A stretch of 64,000 nt of DNA from REEB85 sp018971455. GTDB taxonomy: Bacteria > Pseudomonadota > Alphaproteobacteria > Acetobacterales > Acetobacteraceae. Under the pieces are notes generated by a model. That model was not told the DNA's origin. It did no database searches and was given only the letters and a program-made list of their open reading frames with translations. Below are positions 47,121 through 54,356 of the stretch, piece by piece. Numbering within the stretch: the first letter of the stretch is position 1; every line of letters begins with the position of its first letter. The stretch spans positions 35,175 through 99,174 of the forward strand of contig JAGWNT010000002.1 in NCBI GenBank assembly GCA_028871195.1, given 5' to 3'. The position numbers were made by a program, and so were the translations under genes.

Positions 47121-47872
47121 TCGACGTCGTCGACCTGCGCGTGCGCTTCGGGCGCGTCGAGGCGGTGCGCGGCATCTCCTTCGCGGTCGCGCGCGGCGCC
47201 AGCTTCGGCATCGTCGGCGAAAGCGGCTCGGGCAAATCGACCGTCCTGCGCGCACTCTCCGGCCTCAATGACGACTGGACCGGGCGCATGGCGATCGACG
47301 GCCAGGCCCTCGCCCCGCGGCGCGGGCGCGATTTCTTCCGCCGCGTGCAGATGGTCTTCCAGGACCCCTACGGCTCGCTGCACCCGCGCCAGACGGTTGA
47401 CCGCGCGCTCAGCGAACCGCTCATCGTGCACGGCATGGGCGATGCCGAGGGCCGCATCCTGCGCGGGCTGGCCGAGGTGGCGCTGCCGCCCGAGGCGCGC
47501 TTCCGCTACCCTCACCAGCTCTCCGGCGGCCAGCGCCAGCGCGTCGCCATCGCGCGCGCGCTGATGAGCGAGCCGGATGTGCTGCTGCTCGACGAACCGA
47601 CCAGCGCGCTCGACGTGTCGGTGCAGGCCGAGGTGCTGAACCTGCTCGCCGATCTGCAGGAGCGGCGCGGCCTGACGTACGTGCTGGTCAGCCACAACCT
47701 CGCCGTGGTCGCCCATCTCTGCGGCCAGATCGGCGTCATGCAGGGCGGCGAACTGGTCGAGACGCTGAGCGCCGAGGCGCTGCGCGCCGGCCGGACCAGC
47801 CACCCCCACACCACCGAACTGCGCCGCCTCAGCACCGAGCTGGAAGAGCCCGAGGGCCCCGGCACGCCCTAG
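47117..47872 (+). CDS. Dipeptide-type ABC ATP-binding protein (DppF-like), second system
   Basis: A 251-residue ATPase with Walker A GESGSGKSTVLRALSGL near 36, FQDPYGSLHPRQTV, signature LSGGQRQRVAIARAL, Walker B LLLDEPTSALD and LVSHNLAVV. Like its partner it lacks the long cysteine-bearing C-terminal tail. The ATG at 47117 sits in the stop of the previous gene, although the frame is open much further upstream as an artefact of GC-rich sequence. It is the last gene of the operon starting at 42653. Confidence 0.9.
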   Translation: MIDVVDLRVRFGRVEAVRGISFAVARGASFGIVGESGSGKSTVLRALSGLNDDWTGRMAIDGQALAPRRGRDFFRRVQMVFQDPYGSLHPRQTVDRALSEPLIVHGMGDAEGRILRGLAEVALPPEARFRYPHQLSGGQRQRVAIARALMSEPDVLLLDEPTSALDVSVQAEVLNLLADLQERRGLTYVLVSHNLAVVAHLCGQIGVMQGGELVETLSAEALRAGRTSHPHTTELRRLSTELEEPEGPGTP

Positions 47873-47917
47873 CTTCCGTGGACGGTCAGAGCACGACCCG
47901 ACCGGATGTTCCCGGCG

Positions 47918-48541
47918 CTATCGCTGCGCCAGCACCGCGTCGAGGTTGCGCGCGCCTACCGCGAGCACGCTCTCATCGCCGGTCACCATCAGCGCCGCGG
48001 TCACGCCATCCATCAGCAGCAGGATCTGTCGCGCCACCATCGCCGGATCGCCATAGCCCGCCTCGGCCGCCAGCCCGCCCAGGAAATCGAGGATGTCGCG
48101 GTGATGCTCGCCGGCCAGCGCGCGCAGATGCGGCTCGCCCTTGGCATGCTCGCCGACCGCGTTGATGAAGGCGCAGCCATAGAAACGGCCCCCCCGGTAC
48201 CAGGCATCCAGCGCCGCGATCACACCGCGCAGCCGGGCCGGCGCGTCCGCGCCGGCGGCGATCACCGCGGCAAAGAAGCTCGTCCGCCAGGCCGCCCCCT
48301 CCTGGCGCAGCGCCTCGTGCAGCAGCGCCTCCTTCGAGCCGTAGCGCGAATACAGCGTCATCTTCGAGGCGCCGGCCTCGGCGAGGATGCGGTCGATGCC
48401 GACGGCGTGAATGCCCTCGCGGCAGAACAATTCCCGGGCGACATTGAGAATGCGCTCATGCGGCGCCCGCGCGCGCCCGGCCCGGCCCGCGCGGTCCGCA
48501 ACGGGCGGGTTCATCAGGGCGGCATCGTGCCGGCGGGTCAT
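47918..48541 (-). CDS. TetR family transcriptional regulator
   Basis: A 207-residue TetR regulator. The HTH is near residues 30-70: ERILNVARELFCREGIHAVG, then IDRILAEAGASKMTLYSRYG, the classical TetR helix-turn-helix. The C-terminal ligand domain contains FYGCAFINAVGEHAKGEPHL, typical of the AcrR/YxaF-like subgroup with a long effector pocket. The frame runs on upstream, but the ATG at 48541 gives the usual short tail. It converges on the transporter operon; its targets are unknown. Confidence 0.85.
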   Translation of the reverse strand: MTRRHDAALMNPPVADRAGRAGRARAPHERILNVARELFCREGIHAVGIDRILAEAGASKMTLYSRYGSKEALLHEALRQEGAAWRTSFFAAVIAAGADAPARLRGVIAALDAWYRGGRFYGCAFINAVGEHAKGEPHLRALAGEHHRDILDFLGGLAAEAGYGDPAMVARQILLLMDGVTAALMVTGDESVLAVGARNLDAVLAQR

Positions 48542-48705
48542 TCGCGGATCATCCTGGATGTCATCGCCTGCCGCTTTCACGCGTCCCGATTCACGGGCCC
48601 CAAGTTTACGTGCTCCCGTTCGCGCGTACCGGCCGCCGCGTGCCCCGGCGACCGGGCCGGAGTATGCCTCCCCTCGCCCGTATTTCGTCAATCGCCGCCG
48701 CCCCC

Positions 48706-49359
48706 CTACTGGCTGGCCCACACGATCCGGTGCATCCATGCCAGCTCGGCGAGATCGAAGCTGTAATCGGGGTGGGCGGGGTTGAGGCTGCGCACCTCGA
48801 CCCGGCGCGCCGAACGCCGCGCCAGCTGCTTGGCCATCACCTCGCCCGCCGCGGTGCGCACCACCACGCGGTCGCCGCGGCGGATCGGGGCGGCCGGCGA
48901 GACGATCACCGTGTCACCGTCGCGGAACACCGGCTCCATCGAATCGCCGCTGATCTCCAGCGCATAGGCATTGGGGTCGGCGATCTCGGGCAGCCCCACC
49001 TCGTCCCAGCTGCCACCCACCGGATAGCCGCCATCGTCGAAGAATCCCTCGCCGCCGGCCTGGGCGAGCCCGATCAGCGGAATCCGCCGGCTGGCCACCG
49101 CCGCCGCCCGCCCGCCGCCCGGCAGCGCCCGCGCCCCGGTCACCAGCGCGCTGAACGCCTCGAGCGAGGCCCCCGTCGCCTCCAGCACCTTGGCAAGGCT
49201 CTCCGTCCCCGGCCAGCGCGCCCGCCCATCCGGCATGCGGCGCTTGGAGGGGTTGAAGGTCGTCGCGTCGAGCCCGGCCCGCTTGGCCAGGCCCGAGGGG
49301 GAAAGCCCGTGCTCGGCGGCGAGCGTGTCGAGCGCGCGCCAGATATCGTCATGCTTCAT
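48706..49359 (-). CDS. HTH regulator with S24 (LexA/CI-like) peptidase domain
   Basis: A 217-residue repressor-like protein. The N-terminal part (about residues 6-70) is an XRE-like helix-turn-helix (HGLSPSGLAKRAGLDATTFN). The C-terminal part is an S24 protease fold: IPLIGLAQAGGEGFFDDGG with a possible Ala101-Gly102 cleavage bond, catalytic Ser140 in ISGDSMEPVFRDGD, and catalytic Lys177 in GEVMAKQLARR. Such proteins are inactivated by RecA-stimulated self-cleavage in some systems. It is divergent from a small conserved gene across a region with two 14-bp direct repeats and an SOS box. The ATG at 49359 is chosen because it begins directly before the HTH. Confidence 0.88.
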   Translation of the reverse strand: MKHDDIWRALDTLAAEHGLSPSGLAKRAGLDATTFNPSKRRMPDGRARWPGTESLAKVLEATGASLEAFSALVTGARALPGGGRAAAVASRRIPLIGLAQAGGEGFFDDGGYPVGGSWDEVGLPEIADPNAYALEISGDSMEPVFRDGDTVIVSPAAPIRRGDRVVVRTAAGEVMAKQLARRSARRVEVRSLNPAHPDYSFDLAELAWMHRIVWASQ

Positions 49360-49434
49360 GGCGTCAGACCTGTCGCGTTGCGGATCAAGGCGTTGGCCTG
49401 GGAGCTTCACACCTAGCTGCGTGAACACAGTGTG

Positions 49435-49470
49435 ATAGGAAAGTTGGCAAAAAGAAATAGGAAAATTGGC
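49435..49470. repeat. Two 14-bp direct repeats, candidate operator
   Basis: ATAGGAAAGTTGGC (49435-49448) and ATAGGAAAATTGGC (49457-49470) differ at one base and start 22 bp apart, about two turns of helix, so both would face the same side of the DNA. They lie between the divergent S24 regulator and the small gene at 49552. Binding by the S24 regulator is the natural hypothesis. Confidence 0.65.
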
Positions 49471-49481
49471 TTAGAATCCGC

Positions 49482-49510
49482 TTGCGACGAAGCCTTCGCG
49501 CGTCTTTAGT
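49482..49510 (+). promoter_or_regulatory. Promoter of the small conserved gene
   Basis: TTGCGA (49482-49487) and TTTAGT (49505-49510) are separated by 17 bp. The SOS-type box begins at the next base, so the predicted transcription start falls inside it. Confidence 0.45.
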
Positions 49511-49525
49511 GTTCATAGTTTGTTC
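49511..49525. promoter_or_regulatory. Alphaproteobacterial LexA (SOS) box
   Basis: GTTCATAGTTTGTTC is an exact match to GTTC-N7-GTTC, the direct-repeat operator known for LexA in alphaproteobacteria. It overlaps the predicted transcription start and ends 26 bp before the ATG at 49552, a position suited to repression. Placement in a divergent regulator region makes a chance match less likely. Confidence 0.65.
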
Positions 49526-49551
49526 CAAAATTTGCGTCCAAGGACCTCGCC

Positions 49552-49968
49552 ATGCCGATCGCCGCCCGCGCCGTGCCGGCCGCCCGCCCCCACGAAACCT
49601 GCTCCCCTGACATCCGCCGGGGCCGCGCCGACCCGTCCCTCGATCGCCCCCGCGGCGAGCCCTTTCGCAGTGCCGAGCAGGCCTGGTTCTGGACCATGGC
49701 CGCCCTCGCCGCCCGCCGCGACGGCAGCTGCTCAGGCGGTCGCGGCACGCCGCGCCCCTGCGACCCGGACGACGTGGTGAAATGCCTCGACACGCTCTAC
49801 CGACGCCGCCGGATCGACCTCCGGCACGCCCGCATCCTGCGCATCTGGGGCGAACGCCAGGCGGCACCCAGCCCAGCCTACGCCGCCGAGCGATGCGACT
49901 GGCGCATCTGGCGCGAAGCCCTCGACCGCCTCGACTGGCCGCTGCGGATGAAGGGGATCGTGGCGTGA
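49552..49968 (+). CDS. Conserved small hypothetical protein, candidate SOS-controlled gene
   Basis: A 138-residue Arg-rich, probably cytosolic protein of unknown function. A long core, FRSAEQAWFWTMAALAARRD, then PCDPDDVVKCLDTLYRRRRI, IWGERQ and WREALDRLDWPLRMKGIVA, looks strongly constrained, which argues for a real gene. I believe similar short proteins occur in other alphaproteobacteria but cannot name a family. AGGA at 49541-49544 precedes the ATG by 7 bases. It is preceded by an SOS-type box and is divergent from the S24 regulator. Confidence 0.75.
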   Translation: MPIAARAVPAARPHETCSPDIRRGRADPSLDRPRGEPFRSAEQAWFWTMAALAARRDGSCSGGRGTPRPCDPDDVVKCLDTLYRRRRIDLRHARILRIWGERQAAPSPAYAAERCDWRIWREALDRLDWPLRMKGIVA

Positions 49969-50245
49969 GCGAGACAGGACACGATCCGAATTTTCATCCG
50001 ACTAAGCCGGATGACTAGATATTATTCTTAGCTGCCAACTCAAGAAAGCAGGAGCAGCGGAATTCAACTCCCTGGCGGTCCGTCAGGTCGGTTGGATACG
50101 CGAGGCAGCGCTTCGGCATCGGCGTCATTGCCAAGCGCGACACACGATCAAACACGCTTCCAGTCGCACCGGAACCCCTTCTCAAACACGCTCTTAACCT
50201 ACCTTAAATACACTCCATCTTTCATTGCTGGAACGTCGTAGTTCG
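49969..50245. other. AT-richer intergenic stretch, no gene recognised
   Basis: From about 49975 base composition drops sharply from GC-rich to near balanced. No coding frame of convincing length is present. The segment 50191-50207 has TTAA-N6-TTAA, which fails the N7 spacing of a CtrA site. This is the left edge of the compositional island containing the retropepsin-like gene. Confidence 0.5.
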
Positions 50246-51379
50246 ATGTTTATCGAGCCGCACAAGACTCGTTCACTTGTCAATGCTTGCCTGGATAGGG
50301 TGTGTCTGCGCCGGAACCTCCGCGTTCTGCTCTTTTTGGTTTCATGCCTGTGTGGTTTTTCTACTAGCTCCCAAGCACAATCCACCATCCTGTTGCGTTC
50401 CGGGTATTGGATGACAGCAGGTGGATCTACTCAGAATCATGCGCAATTTTGCGCGACAATGACATCCCTCCAGTCAGGATATTTTGCTATTAGCTGGTTT
50501 CAGGGCCAGAAAATGCTTGATGTCCGAATTCAGAACGACCGTTGGAGCCTCTCCCCTACAGATCATGTCAAAGTAGAAATTGGATTCGATCATTTTCCGA
50601 GTTCGTGGACGGCCATTGCTTCAACTCCAGCGAACGAAGCATCAATTCTCGAGTGGTACATTCCAGAATCTGGAATTAGGGAATTTATCCATCAATTCAC
50701 TTCTGCTGGCGTGATGTATCTCACCTTTCCAGGAACAACTGAATCGCCATGGACGATCAAACTTCTTGGAACAACGGTCACCATCAATAAAATGGTCCAG
50801 TGCGTTCTTGCTCTTGGGCCGAGTGACGACACCAACCTTTTTTCGTATGCGCGCCAGCCCCCGCAAAGGAATCAGCCAGCCGTCGCGGAGCCATCACCGA
50901 CGGCGGAAACTCCTCAACAGAACACCGCAGCACCCGATACCCTTACGCCCTCAGGTAAATCAGCGCCGACACCCGGCAACCCCGCCTCCTCCGCAGAAAG
51001 TGACGTCCCACTGATCGAGGACGGCGGTACTTTCAAGGTGCCCGTCTTGATCAATGGAGTAATTAGTCTCAATTTCATTGTCGATAGTGGGGCGGCGGAC
51101 GTTGCCATACCCGCAGACGTCGTGATGACCCTTGTCCGTTCGGGCACGTTAAAAAGTGCCGACTTCATCGGTAGCAAGACGTATCGCCTCGCGGACGGAT
51201 CCACGCTGCCGTCTCCAAATTTTCTGATTCGCAATCTGACGGTCGGTGAATTCACACTCCATGACGTAAGAGCAAGCATGGTAGGAGTGCAGGGCGGCCT
51301 GTTACTCGGCCAAAGTTTTTTAAGTCGTTTCCAGACGGTGTCATTTGATTACAAGGGCCACAAGCTCATTTTGAAATGA
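50246..51379 (+). CDS. Secreted retropepsin-like aspartic protease domain protein
   Basis: A 377-residue protein with a hydrophobic N-terminal segment (LRVLLFLVSCLCGFSTSSQA) acting as signal peptide or anchor. Residues about 45-195 are an unrecognised domain (TILLRSGYWMTAGGSTQNHA). A Pro/Thr/Ser/Ala-rich linker follows (about 205-250), then a clan AA aspartic protease domain with SLNFIVDSGAADVAIPADVV near 275 (DSGA catalytic motif) and GGLLLGQSFLSRFQTVSFDY near the end, the second hallmark. Single-domain retropepsins act as dimers. The ATG at 50246 is used rather than a TTG at 50225. GC content is much lower than in neighbours, suggesting recent acquisition. Confidence 0.82.
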   Translation: MFIEPHKTRSLVNACLDRVCLRRNLRVLLFLVSCLCGFSTSSQAQSTILLRSGYWMTAGGSTQNHAQFCATMTSLQSGYFAISWFQGQKMLDVRIQNDRWSLSPTDHVKVEIGFDHFPSSWTAIASTPANEASILEWYIPESGIREFIHQFTSAGVMYLTFPGTTESPWTIKLLGTTVTINKMVQCVLALGPSDDTNLFSYARQPPQRNQPAVAEPSPTAETPQQNTAAPDTLTPSGKSAPTPGNPASSAESDVPLIEDGGTFKVPVLINGVISLNFIVDSGAADVAIPADVVMTLVRSGTLKSADFIGSKTYRLADGSTLPSPNFLIRNLTVGEFTLHDVRASMVGVQGGLLLGQSFLSRFQTVSFDYKGHKLILK

Positions 51380-51399
51380 GTCCGGAAACCTGATTGTGC

Positions 51400-51543
51400 A
51401 TGCAAGGCGCCAGCCTCGCCATCATGCGCCACCAAGGTGAAGATCCGGCGCATCTGCTTGCTGAAACCGCGCTTGAGGCAAAGGCGGGCCCGACGTCACT
51501 GTCCATCATTGCCGCTTCATTACGCGAGCTCATGGGACCATAA
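51400..51543 (+). CDS. Possible small ORF or gene remnant
   Basis: A 47-codon frame (starts MQGASLAIMRHQGEDPAHLL, ends AASLRELMGP) in the gap after the retropepsin-like gene. I recognise no family, and there is no strong ribosome site. It could be a decayed remnant of a longer gene at the right edge of the low-GC island, or a chance frame. Confidence 0.25.
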   Translation: MQGASLAIMRHQGEDPAHLLAETALEAKAGPTSLSIIAASLRELMGP

Positions 51544-51586
51544 GCCTAACCTCGAGCCGTTGCGCACAAATTTAGGAAAAAAAACC

Positions 51587-51616
51587 TTGACCACCTTTCC
51601 CTCCACGCGCTAGAAA
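51587..51616 (+). promoter_or_regulatory. Sigma-70-like promoter for a predicted small RNA
   Basis: TTGACC (51587-51592) and TAGAAA (51611-51616) are 18 bp apart. The next likely start, A51622, is the first base of a stem-loop, so promoter and structure agree on the 5' end. Confidence 0.6.
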
Positions 51617-51621
51617 ACGCC

Positions 51622-51702
51622 ATCGGCGGCCGAGCCATGCCCGGCGCCGATCCTCCCTGAACCTCAGCGGCCGCCTCCCCCCGGAAGCGGCCGTTTTCTT
51701 TT
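51622..51702 (+). ncRNA. Predicted 81-nt trans-acting small RNA with CCUCCC motif
   Basis: From the predicted start the RNA would form stem 1 (ATCGGCG at 51622-51628 with CGCCGAT at 51645-51651), an unpaired segment CCTCCCTGAACCTCAG (51652-51667), and a terminator stem (CGGCCGC at 51668-51674 with GCGGCCG at 51687-51693) ending in a T-rich tail (51694-51702). Two hairpins with an exposed anti-Shine-Dalgarno CCUCCC and a U-tail is the layout of several Hfq-dependent alphaproteobacterial small RNAs. It could instead be a leader/attenuator for the gene at 51725. Expression is not known. Confidence 0.6.
51668..51702 (+). terminator. Rho-independent terminator of the small RNA
   Basis: CGGCCGC and GCGGCCG pair perfectly (7 bp) around a 12-base loop, followed immediately by TTTTCTTTT. 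This is the clearest intrinsic terminator seen in the window and lies 22 bp before the next ATG. Confidence 0.8.
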
Positions 51703-51724
51703 GCCCCTCCGCCGGAGCACCCCC

Positions 51725-51964
51725 ATGCACGCCGCCGCCTTCGCCATCCGCAATCTCTCGGTTCTCGCCTACGCCCAGGGGTTCACCCTCTGGCACTACA
51801 AATCCGCGGCCGACCTCGCCGCCGCCAGCGGCGACGGCTTCTTCAACGACGCGACCGACATGCTCGCGCCCGGCGACATGCTGCTGGTCTCCGCCCCCGA
51901 TGGCGGGCGCATCCTCGTCGTCGCGGCCACCGCCAACGCCGTGCGGACAGCACCCCTCGCCTGA
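51725..51964 (+). CDS. Small hypothetical protein
   Basis: A 79-residue protein with LAYAQGFTLWHYKSAADLAA and DGFFNDATDMLAPGDMLLVS. The pattern W-H-Y-K ... F-D-A ... L-x-P-G-D-M resembles short proteins I associate with prophage or gene-transfer-agent tail regions of alphaproteobacteria, but no function is known to me. An in-frame TTG upstream lies inside the terminator, so the ATG at 51725 is preferred. A Hint-domain gene follows by 42 bp. Confidence 0.65.
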   Translation: MHAAAFAIRNLSVLAYAQGFTLWHYKSAADLAAASGDGFFNDATDMLAPGDMLLVSAPDGGRILVVAATANAVRTAPLA

Positions 51965-52006
51965 TCGCCGGCTTGCGGCGGCGGCACTTTGCGCCATCAT
52001 CCGCCC

Positions 52007-52984
52007 ATGCCCGCCGCACCCCCCCCATCCCTGCCGGACTGTTTCTGCGCCGGCACGAAACTGATGACCCTGCGCGGCGAAGTTCCGGTCGAGCGCCTCG
52101 CCCCCGGCGAGTACGCCCTCACCCTCTCCGGCCAGGGCGCCGCCCTCAAGCAGGTCACCCGCATCGATGTGATGGAGGTCGATCTCGGCACCCGGCCCGA
52201 GGCCGCGCCGGTGCGCATCACCGCCGGCGCCGTCGCACCCGGCATGCCGGCGCGCGACCTGCTGGTGTCGCCCGGCCACGCGATCGCCCTGCCCGACGAG
52301 TCCGAGGCGCGCGTGCTCATCCCCGCCCTCTATTTGGTCAACGGCGCCACCATCCGCCGCGCCCCGGCCACCGGCACGCAGCGCTACTTCGCCGTGGCGC
52401 TCGACAGCCACGACCTGCTGATGGCCGACGGCCAGGCCTGCGAATCCGACCCGCCCGGAGACGCGGACGCCGCCTTCACCTCCGCCGGCCGCGCCGCCGC
52501 CGGCTGCGCGCCCTGTCTCTGGGGCTCGGCGGCGGAGCCCTTCCACGCCCGCCTGCTCGAACGCGCGGGCGAGCTCGGCCACCGCCTCGCCGAGAACCCC
52601 GCGCTCGAACTGCGCTGCAACGGCGACATCCTCGAAGCACTGAGCGAAACCCCGACCGAGCGCGTCTATCTCCTGCCGCCCGGCGCGCGGCAGGTGGACC
52701 TTCTCTCGCGTAGCACCATTCCCGCCGAAACCCGCTCCGGCTCCACGGATCGCCGCCGCCTCGGCGTGCCGATCACGGCCCTCCTGCATGACGGGCTGGC
52801 CCTGCCGCTCGACGGCCCGGCCTTCGCCGCCGGCTTCCTGCCGCCGGAACGCGACGGCGCCACCGCGTGGCGCTGGACCACCGGGGCGGCCACGCTCGAC
52901 CTTCCCGCCCATGATTTCGAGGTGACGCTGGAACTGCACACCCACGCCGGGTGGGAGCGCTACTGGGACGCCTCGCCCGCCTGA
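52007..52984 (+). CDS. Hint-domain protein
   Basis: A 325-residue protein that starts almost directly with a Hint module: CFCAGTKLMTLRGEVPVERL near residue 12, then RITAGAVAPGMPARDLLVSP near 68, GHAIALPD, and ALDSHDLLMADGQACES near 132. This matches the Hint domain in the large protein at 24765-27956. The C-terminal half is unrecognised and ends with a beta-rich stretch (DFEVTLELHTHAGWERYWD). No signal peptide is visible. Hint modules catalyse protein self-splicing or cleavage in hedgehog and inteins; activity of this class is uncertain. The ATG at 52007 is chosen over a TTG at 51989. Confidence 0.82.
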   Translation: MPAAPPPSLPDCFCAGTKLMTLRGEVPVERLAPGEYALTLSGQGAALKQVTRIDVMEVDLGTRPEAAPVRITAGAVAPGMPARDLLVSPGHAIALPDESEARVLIPALYLVNGATIRRAPATGTQRYFAVALDSHDLLMADGQACESDPPGDADAAFTSAGRAAAGCAPCLWGSAAEPFHARLLERAGELGHRLAENPALELRCNGDILEALSETPTERVYLLPPGARQVDLLSRSTIPAETRSGSTDRRRLGVPITALLHDGLALPLDGPAFAAGFLPPERDGATAWRWTTGAATLDLPAHDFEVTLELHTHAGWERYWDASPA

Positions 52985-53262
52985 TGCATCACCTCGCTGG
53001 CATGGCGCGCCCGTCCCGCCGCCGTCAGCTCGAAGCGCCCGTCGCCGCGCTGGCGGGCGAACCCCATCCCGGCCAGCCGGGCGAGGCACGCGCCATCCTT
53101 CAGCGCCGGCGGACGGCCCTGCCCGCCGCTGAGCAGCAGTCGGTGCAGCGCCGCCCGGCAGCAGGTCTCCAGATAGGGCTCGTTCCAGGCCATCACCGCA
53201 ATGTCGCGCCTGGGGCGCGCCTCTACAAGCGCATCGCCGACCGCGTGCCCCCACCAGCGCAT
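52960..53262 (-). CDS. Hypothetical protein with possible winged-helix C-terminus
   Basis: A 100-residue frame, convergent with and overlapping the Hint gene by 25 bp. MRWWGHAVGDALVEARPRRD and AWNEPYLETCCRAALHRLLL are followed by ACLARLAGMGFARQRGDGRF, which reads like a helix-turn-helix ending in a beta-hairpin (LTAAGRARH), as in winged-helix proteins. The frame continues upstream without a good start. No family identified. Confidence 0.5.
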   Translation of the reverse strand: MRWWGHAVGDALVEARPRRDIAVMAWNEPYLETCCRAALHRLLLSGGQGRPPALKDGACLARLAGMGFARQRGDGRFELTAAGRARHASEVMHQAGEASQ

Positions 53263-53306
53263 CACCGCGCTTTCCTTCGCCCGCGCTTTGCGGCACCAAG
53301 GCGGCA

Positions 53307-54356
53307 ATGACCCCCGCAATCGCCTCCGCCCTGGTGCCGCTGCTCCGCCTGATCGACGCCGAGACCGCGCACGGCCTCGCGCTGCGCGCCCTCGGCTGGG
53401 GCCTCGCCGGGCGCGACCCGACACCGGATGATCCGCGCCTGGCCATCCGCGCCCTCGGCCTGAATTTCCGCAATCCGATCGGGCTTGCCGCCGGCTTCGA
53501 CAAGAACGCGGTGGCGCTGGCCCCGCTCGCCCGCCTCGGATTCGGCTTCGTCGAGGCCGGCACGGTCACGCCGCTGCCGCAGCCCGGCAATCCCCGCCCG
53601 CGCCTGTTCCGTCTGGTGCCGGACCGCGCGGTGATCAACCGCATGGGCTTCAACAATGCCGGGCTCGCCGCCTACCTGCCGCGGCTGGCCGCCTACCCGC
53701 GCGGCCTCGCGCCGGTCGGCGCCAATCTGGGCATCAACAAGACCGGCGCCGACCCGCAGCGCGACTATCCTGCGCTGGTCGCCGCCGTGACGCCCCATGC
53801 CGGCTACGTGGTGATCAACGTCTCCTCGCCGAACACCCCCGGGCTGCGCGACCTCCAGGGCGAGGAGCTGCTGCGCGGCATCCTCGCCGCCATCGCCGCC
53901 AAGGTGCCGGTCCGCCCGCCGCTGCTGGTCAAGATCGCGCCCGACCTCGCCGATGCCGGGCTCGACGCGGTGATCGACACCTGCATCGAGGCGGGCATCG
54001 AGGGCGTGATCATCTCCAACACCACCATCGCCCGCCCGCCCGGCCTGCGCTCGCCGCAGAGCGTGCAGGCCGGCGGCCTCTCCGGCCGGCCGCTCTTCGC
54101 GCCCTCCACCACCATGCTCGCCCGCGCCGCCCGCCGCGCCGCCGGCCGCCTGGTGCTGATCGGCACGGGAGGCATCGCCACCGGCGCCGATGTGCTCGCC
54201 AAGCTGCGGGCCGGCGCCTCCCTGGTGCAGCTCTACACCGAATTCGCCTATGTCGGGCCGATCCTGCCCGGCCGCCTCAAGGCGGAGCTTCTCGCCGCCC
54301 TGGACGCCCAGGGCTTCGCCACCGCCGCCGACGCGATCGGGGCCGACGTGAAATGA
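53307..54356 (+). CDS. pyrD: Dihydroorotate dehydrogenase (quinone), class 2
   Basis: A 349-residue FMN enzyme oxidising dihydroorotate to orotate with quinone as acceptor, in pyrimidine synthesis. The amphipathic N-terminal extension (about 40 residues) marks the membrane-associated class 2. Motifs: NPIGLAAGFDKNAVAL near 55, NRMGFNNAGL near 112, VINVSSPNTPGLRDLQ near 170 with the class 2 catalytic Ser, and the phosphate-binding IGTGGIATGADVLAKLRAGA near 286. It is coupled by ATGA to the HAD gene. Confidence 0.95.
   Translation: MTPAIASALVPLLRLIDAETAHGLALRALGWGLAGRDPTPDDPRLAIRALGLNFRNPIGLAAGFDKNAVALAPLARLGFGFVEAGTVTPLPQPGNPRPRLFRLVPDRAVINRMGFNNAGLAAYLPRLAAYPRGLAPVGANLGINKTGADPQRDYPALVAAVTPHAGYVVINVSSPNTPGLRDLQGEELLRGILAAIAAKVPVRPPLLVKIAPDLADAGLDAVIDTCIEAGIEGVIISNTTIARPPGLRSPQSVQAGGLSGRPLFAPSTTMLARAARRAAGRLVLIGTGGIATGADVLAKLRAGASLVQLYTEFAYVGPILPGRLKAELLAALDAQGFATAADAIGADVK

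Noticed and set aside
50194..50207. CtrA-like site TTAA-N6-TTAA
   Set aside because: Spacing is 6, not the 7 required, and it lies in AT-richer sequence where such tetramers are common.
51637..51660. Seven-codon leader peptide (MPGADPP) before the terminator at 51668
   Set aside because: No ribosome site, and the ATG lies in the loop region of the predicted stem 1. No run of one amino acid codon suggests attenuation, so the small-RNA reading is preferred.
51572..53656. 694-codon minus-strand frame across the Hint gene region
   Set aside because: Spans the small RNA, a terminator and two plus-strand genes, and has no recognisable domain.
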